Source: Boesenbergia rotunda (taxonomy: Eukaryota > Streptophyta > Magnoliopsida > Zingiberales > Zingiberaceae). From it: DNA of 64,000 nucleotides. Both the position numbers and the translations under genes were made by a program. The stretch is from NCBI GenBank assembly GCA_024364735.1, contig JAGFNQ010006399.1, positions 148,734 through 212,733 of the forward strand, written 5' to 3'. Positions 58,653-64,000 of the stretch are shown here, in pieces (the stretch's first letter is position 1; every line of letters begins with the position of its first letter). Under the pieces are notes generated by a model. That model had not been told where the DNA came from. It worked only from the letters and a program-made list of their open reading frames with translations, and did no database searches.

Positions 58653-59799
58653 TTAAAAGAAAATTTTAGAAGTCATAAAAGTGAAGGAAAATGCAAGAAA
58701 GAACAGACTCCCCTTTATTTCTGGTGGACGGAGTCTATCAAGAAGTAGCCTCCATCGTGGTAGTGGAGGAACATGGGTGGCCCAGATAATTAGGACTCCC
58801 CCACACTTGAACTTTACAAAAATTTGCTCGGGTGGCCGAAGGCGATTTAGGTTCAAGATCCATTGAAGGAATGGAGTGCTATGAATTAAAGTAAGATCTT
58901 CTCCTCCCTCTTGATGCCTTTTGAAAGTTCTTCCAGGAGGTTGGAGTCTGTTCAGATGGAGCACCCACTCCGGAAGTCTTCTGGACCCTGCAAAACAATG
59001 TAATACCTCTCTCAAGTGTGCAGGGTAAGATAAGAATGAAATAATATCAGTCTCTGCATGAAATGTATCCAGAACTGCATCAATATCCAATGAAATCAAT
59101 TCTTGGTACCTCAATGAATTTTTCACAATTATTTTCTACCAAGGATGTATCAAGCAACTCATTACAACCAATGAAATCAATTTTAGGTGCCTCAATGAAT
59201 TTTTCACAATTATTTTCAGCATAAGATATATCAAGAGACTCATCACAATAATCAACATCAAGTCTAGGCACTTCTAAAAATTTTTCACATTCAGCATTTT
59301 CATGATATGTATAACCACATGTTTCATATTCAGCCAATTTAACACTAGGTACCTCTATCGATTTTTCACAATCAAATTCTACAAAAGATTCATCCCTAAG
59401 TATATCAAAAATAATAAAATCAATTTGAGGTACCTCTATGCAATTTTCAAAAAAATTAGGAGGAATATTTACCTGACCGTGCTTAAGAATACCTGGAGGT
59501 TCTACAAAAGTGGCCTCCTCCTGGTAATGTGCGATCTCCACTTCAAGTTCAGGTTCTGGTGGACACTCAACTAAAGCAGGTGATCCTTGAGTTCTTGCTT
59601 CCACCATGCAAGTCCCTACATTTCCTGGTTCATCCTCTGAATCTTCTAATGTATCCATCACCTGTAGAATCATCTCCCATGCATGTTTCCTCAGTATTAT
59701 CTGAAACAACAATATTAGAAAAATTAGGACCATCAATAGCAATATCCTTACAAAATAAAAGTTTAGAAGGGTCCTATAAAGTTTCAGAGTCGAAGTCAA
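58653..59799 (-). pseudogene. Repeat-rich acidic ORF of the non-autonomous element
   Basis: The frame 59799-59080 has a leader, an acidic part (EDSEDEPGNVGTC) and then four and a half units of about 27 residues built on CEKFIEVPxIDF and a DESLD/NELLDTS half, ending at 59080. A second frame (59126-58653) continues with HLREVLHCFAGSRR and two copies of LNRLRPPE-type sequence (LHLNRLQPPG, LNLNRLRPPE, LLDRLRPPE). A frameshift relative to the Q-rich ORF lies near 59660. No known domain is recognised. By position it corresponds to the gag-to-protease region of Tat/Athila elements. Confidence 0.6.
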
Positions 59800-61012
59800 G
59801 GTTGTTACAAGCTCTGCTATCCATCTCCTCCAATGCCTCTAAATAAGTAGGAATGGGTGATGCTTGGGGCTCAGTGCAATCCCCTACACTCTCAATCCTA
59901 TCCTCTGGATCTCCTGATACATCAACCAATGATGGTGGTCCCTGGGGCTCTGTGCAATCTCCTACACCTGTAGAATCATAATCATGCCCCTCAGAATTAA
60001 GAGTAGCTTGATAAGATAATTGTCCTGATTCTTGGGCTCTTATCTGATTCAATTGATCAACCAATTTTTCAAGGCGTCCTCTGATGTCGTAAAGCTTTTG
60101 TTGTTGTTGAAAACTTTGCTGTTGTTGTAGGACTTGTTGAAACATCTCCTCCAGCCTTTGTTGATGAGCCTCACTCTCATCAGGATTCTCAAAGCCTCCT
60201 TGATTGGTGTGGAACTCCTGTTGGTCTTGAAATGTAACATAAGGCTGCTGAAGACCAAGAGTAGGCTGTGCATTCTGAAATGGGAACTGTTGGGGCTGCT
60301 CAAATGGTGGAATGGGCTGATTAAACTGCTGAAAATTTGGCTGAAATGATGGTTGAATTTGCTGAGAATTATAGCCCTGAAAATTCTGTATTTGAGGTTG
60401 GCATTGTTGATTGAAAGGTTGAAATGGTTGGGACTGAAAACTCTGGTTTTGAAACTGAAAATTTGGATCGTATGGCTGTGAATGTTGAAAAGGTTGTTGA
60501 AAATTCTGTATGGGTTGAAATTCTTGCTGTCATGGCTGAGGTTGAGACTGAAATTGATTATTTCCCTGCTGAAAACTTAAATAAGGCTGCTGGAAATCTT
60601 GGTTAAAATGCTGAAATCCTTGGTTTGGTTGAACTTGATGGAAGGGTGGTTGCTGAAAATTCAGATTATCTAAACACCCTTGCTGAATTCCTTGAAAAGA
60701 TAATTGATTTTGTTGATAGGGTTGCTGAAAGTTGACCTGAAATTGCTGAAGTGGTTGCTCAAAAACTGAAAATTGTGGCTCCCCAATCTGAGTTTGCTGG
60801 AAATTTGGTTGATTTGGCTGAAAATTTTGGAAAGGCTGCCCTTGCTGAAATTGTTGAAATTGTGGCTGAAAAAATTGATTTGTTTGTTGAAAATTCGTAC
60901 AGGACTGTTGGAAATCTTGATTTGGTGGCTGATTGAAAGGATGGTTCTGCAGAAATTATGGACACGGCTGCTGGTAAGTAGATGAGAATATTTTGAACTG
61001 GCAGTCCTGTCA
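59774..61012 (-). pseudogene. Q/F/N-rich gag-like ORF of the non-autonomous element
   Basis: A single minus-strand frame of about 412 codons runs from about 61012 to a TAG at 59774. It is interrupted only by TAA at 60956-60958 and TGA at 60530-60532, and continues in frame some 50 codons beyond the TAG. In the stretch of about 140 residues before the TGA about 35% are Gln, mostly as FQQ, QPF and FQP units. The C-terminal part changes to LEEMFQQVLQQQQ and RLEKLVDQLNQI (coiled-coil-like), then two copies of VGDCTEPQ(G/A)(P/S)P. The late coiled coil resembles the C-terminal end of Athila/Tat gag; no zinc knuckle or capsid is seen. An open frame on the opposite strand is antisense to it. Confidence 0.65.
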
Positions 61013-61129
61013 CAAAACAAACAAGAAAAATGGCAGTACCCGTATACAAAAGATAAAGCACAAGAAAATAGAATCAAATGATATGCCCATAAGCACACAA
61101 GCAAAAATCAAACAAATCAACCAGTTGCT

Positions 61130-61147
61130 TCCCCGGCAGCGGCGCCA
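61130..61147 (-). other. Primer-binding site, Athila/Tat type
   Basis: On the minus strand it reads TGGCGCCGCTGCCGGGGA, 7 bp after the 5' LTR end, like the plus-strand site at 45399-45416. Confidence 0.93.
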
Positions 61148-61154
61148 AAAATTT

Positions 61155-63883
61155 TGATGGACCCGGAAGAGGTGTCACAAAAGTGTGGGTCTCAAAATTT
61201 AGATGTGTGTAAACTGGAAACCCTTTTTGCAATCAAAGAATAAAAGCGTAGTAAAGGGGCCACAGGTCGTATTTTTCCTAGGGCTAGTTGAGAGTTTGTT
61301 TGATTCAAGCTCGTGTTTATGTGTCGTTGATGTTTTTGGGTTTCAATTAGAATTGGGTTTTGGGGTTGCAAACATGAAATGAAATCGCATGAAATTAAGG
61401 GAACTTAGCTAATAAGCTAAACAAGTGATGGCAATCAATAACTCAACCAATGGACAATTTATCCAACTAATGCAACCTTGTCAAATTTGGAAATCAAAGA
61501 TGTTATCTAATCAAATCTGATTTCGACTAGCACTAATGCAAAGAACTTCTTTAGTAATTATTACTCCAAACGAATTAAATGCAATTCAATCTTTAACCAA
61601 ACTAGTACACAATCATTGACAAGACTTCACTTGATACAAAGTGCAACAATTTAACAAACTTGATACCAAATTAAGAAAGATGATGTGCCAACAAGGATCT
61701 GATACTAAGTGCAACACTATCATTTGACAATTTCAGAATTGGACTGATCAAAACAGGGACAAGTTTAATTCAGAAACATTGCAGAATCTTGACACAACAA
61801 ATCTGCCGAATTGCAGAAATAAACTGCAGGATTTTCAGAAATGCAGGGAGGAAATTCGGCTGCAACTTAGATGCAAGTCAACCAAGCAACAACAACAAGC
61901 TGGAATTGATACACTGATCTACAATTCAGAAAAGCTTAAGAATGGCTAATGATATCTTGGCACGAATTCAGAATTGCTAAGCTGTAATTGATACAAAACG
62001 AACTGATGTGCAGAAATGGAGTCTAATATGCAAGAAAGGGCTGATACATAAGTTGGAAACCAATTCAGAATCTGATATCCATTGCTATGGAATTAAACAA
62101 ACTACACGCGAGTTTAGAAGTAAGAACTAAGCTCACTTGACTCAATTTCAGAAATAAGAAGATGAGGTTTGCAGAAATTAAATCTAGATGGCAAAATTAG
62201 AACTTGAATGGCAGGACTGGAATTCAGAAATGCAGAAACGTTGACTACAGAAATGAAACTTCGAACCAAAAGCAAAACAAACCAAGCAACTGAAAATGAA
62301 TGCGCATAACCAATGTTTGGAAAAGATTAAAGCTGCAGAAACTGTAATTGGATTTGCAGAGTTGAAATCTGAATGAAGGCAGAAATCAGAACATGAAGTG
62401 CAGGATTTAGAAACCGAATGGGATACTAAACCAAACTAAGCAACTGAGATCAAAATTACCAGACTAATATCAAAAATGATTCAGAATATAAACTAGACTA
62501 CTGATATAAAATGCAGGATTTAAAGGACTGATACTGCAGAAACTAAGGGCTGATACGCATGCAACAAAATGGAACGCAAGCTGTAAACTGAACGGGAATT
62601 GCAGGAAAACTAACATTAAATCTGAGAGTTCACTAACAAGCAATCTAGTTACTCAACTTGAAGAATTTAAACCTAATTAAGCAGAACAATGAAGAAAAAG
62701 AAACTATGGCAGCTGATACAAAAAGTTCAGAAATGAAACACTTCAGAATTGAAATTACAGCTACAAATCGAAAATTCAAGAAGAAATCTAAGCCTCAATC
62801 ACTCTCTTAGGTCAAGAACTCCTTGTTCGTCACGCAAGGGTGAGCCTCGAACCCGTAAGCTCAGCAAATCAATGGAAAACTCAATCTACGATCCATTCCA
62901 ACTCAGCTCTTCCCAATTCTGAAAATTCCATTCGAATCTTCCAATCCAGCTGCTTCCAAATGCGATGGTGATTCGGGGATGGTCAGAGCACTCTAGGGAA
63001 CCCCTCCAGATAGCTCCGGTGGATGGAAATGGAGCACAGCTGAAATCGAAGGCTTCAAATAGCAGAGCCATGGAAACCTCACAACAGCTCTGTTTCTTGG
63101 CAATTTAGAGCTGGAACTTCACCGACAAACCTCCCCAATGACCTAGCAATTGATCTAAACAGAGAATTGAGGGGTCGCGCCCCTTGGATTGAAGAACTAG
63201 CTAAAGAAAACTAAGAACACGCGAAGAAGATGGATTGTGCGACGGAGACGCGATGAGGAGAAGTGTGGAAAATTTTTGATTAAATACTTAATAATGGACG
63301 GCCCAGATTGATTTGAGAAAATCCAACGGCTGATCTTCATCTGATCTGAACCAAACTTTGATGATGTTGATCAAGAGTCAGGATCTGCCTCGTGGTAGCT
63401 TGGATCCTCCAGATTTGCATCGGATGGCTCAGATCAACCTGATCTTTGAATGGACAGTCTAGAACCCTCTTGGCTTGATCCAACGGTGGGATGATCTCTG
63501 ATTGGGATGAAAGTCTCAGATCTTGATCTCAGTGCTTGATCAGCCCTAACCCTAGCTCGAATTGCCTCAGATGATCCCAGATGGCTCAGATCTAGCCGCT
63601 TTTGAATCGGACGACCCAGATTAATCCGAAGCTTGATAACTCGATCCGGGTCCACTTCCGACTCAAGTTTGACCCAGTATGCCTTAGGTCCATGATCCTT
63701 TCATGCCTACAAAAATAGATCAAAAATTTAGTGGCCAAATAATCCCAATATGTACAGATTTGCAATTAAGTCCAAAATAAAAGCAAGTCCTAGAACCTAA
63801 GGTAAATTCACAATTAAGCAAGTAAAACATGGGTCAAACATGGATTTTAGCAACTAAAATAATCAATAAAATGGTACTTATCA
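61155..63883 (-). repeat. 5' LTR of the non-autonomous element
   Basis: It is nearly identical to 53147-55876 and one base shorter. It ends, on the minus strand, GGGTCCATCA, next to the primer site. Confidence 0.93.
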
Positions 63884-64000
63884 AGCCACCAACAGCTCAT
63901 CCCTCTAATAACAATGGTGAGGGTGTCACTGTTTGGCATAACAGGACAGATGCTCGCACTCTAATAACTACCACGATAACAAGTGGTTGATTGAATCGAG
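63884..64000 (-). mobile_element. Continuation of the interrupted LTR (outer part)
   Basis: It begins with the second AGCCA copy and continues CCAACAGCTC, matching the style of 53041-53146. It is the outer part of the LTR that starts at 52202 and runs off the window. Confidence 0.7.

Larger units (their letters stand above)
53147..63883 (-). mobile_element. Complete non-autonomous gypsy-type (Athila/Tat-related) element
   Basis: The element is 10,737 bp with LTRs of 2730 and 2729 bp, both TGAT...ATCA, and a perfect 5-bp target duplication AGCCA (53142-53146; 63884-63888). In the first 500 aligned LTR bases I count about ten differences by eye. The primer site is Athila/Tat type. The interior of about 5.3 kb encodes a Q-rich and a repeat-rich protein but no protease, RT, RNase H or integrase. 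The 3' non-coding region and polypurine tract match the pol-bearing relative at 2383-4571. It is best read as a non-autonomous (LARD-like) derivative mobilised by a relative. Confidence 0.93.

Noticed and set aside
60670..61104. 144-codon minus-strand frame just after the primer site
   Set aside because: It is an alternative frame of the Q-rich ORF; Q-rich codons read in the shifted frame give an S/I/F-rich product without a domain.

Overview
This window is plant nuclear DNA. I see two low-copy host genes embedded in deeply nested LTR retrotransposons and small non-autonomous transposons. The GC-rich exons of one host gene, a light-dependent protochlorophyllide oxidoreductase (POR), contrast with AT-rich introns and surroundings. 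That fits a commelinid monocot, perhaps Zingiberales, but the taxon is inference from style and not proven.

Layout, left to right. 1-6249: the 3' half of a Ty3/gypsy element of Athila/Tat type (RT, RNase H, integrase, long non-coding tail, polypurine tract, LTR). 6250-17354: fragments of SIRE/Maximus-like Ty1/copia elements, namely LTRs, a decayed gag, and a decayed ORF resembling the 'putative plant transposon protein' domain. This stretch also holds a SINE-like remnant and a MITE-like element built of GATCC-rich repeats. 17445-19481: a foldback element followed by the five-exon POR gene. 20082-21966: a GC-rich TIR element carrying a minisatellite, TA microsatellites and a large hairpin element. 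21967-29077: minus-strand copia debris, including a gag-like ORF with two zinc knuckles. 29078-31900: an LTR-like remnant and featureless DNA. 31901-32596: a three-exon DUF1218 membrane protein gene on the minus strand.

33310-48312: two minus-strand Ty1/copia elements (A and B), each broken by later insertions. These are a hAT-type MITE, a TRIM with 188-bp LTRs and an exact 70-bp tandem array, a solo gypsy LTR inside that TRIM, two solo copia LTRs, a Tat-like 5' end and another MITE. Several insertions keep target-site duplications. 48315-53146 and 63884-64000: a minus-strand element with a tRNA-Met primer site; a fragment of an EXO70 exocyst gene lies in its internal region.

53147-63883: a complete, fairly young minus-strand gypsy-type element. 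It has 2.73-kb LTRs, a perfect 5-bp target duplication and an Athila/Tat-type primer site. It has no RT, RNase H or integrase. It encodes instead a Q/F/N-rich protein followed by a repeat-rich acidic protein, so it looks like a non-autonomous relative of the element at 1-6249, with which it shares its 3' non-coding region.

The transposons do not form a cooperating pathway with the host genes. The functional content is POR (chlorophyll synthesis in plastids, with an apparent in-frame stop in the transit-peptide exon) and the DUF1218 protein (endomembrane/cell-wall related family). All coordinates and similarities were read by eye, without alignment software.
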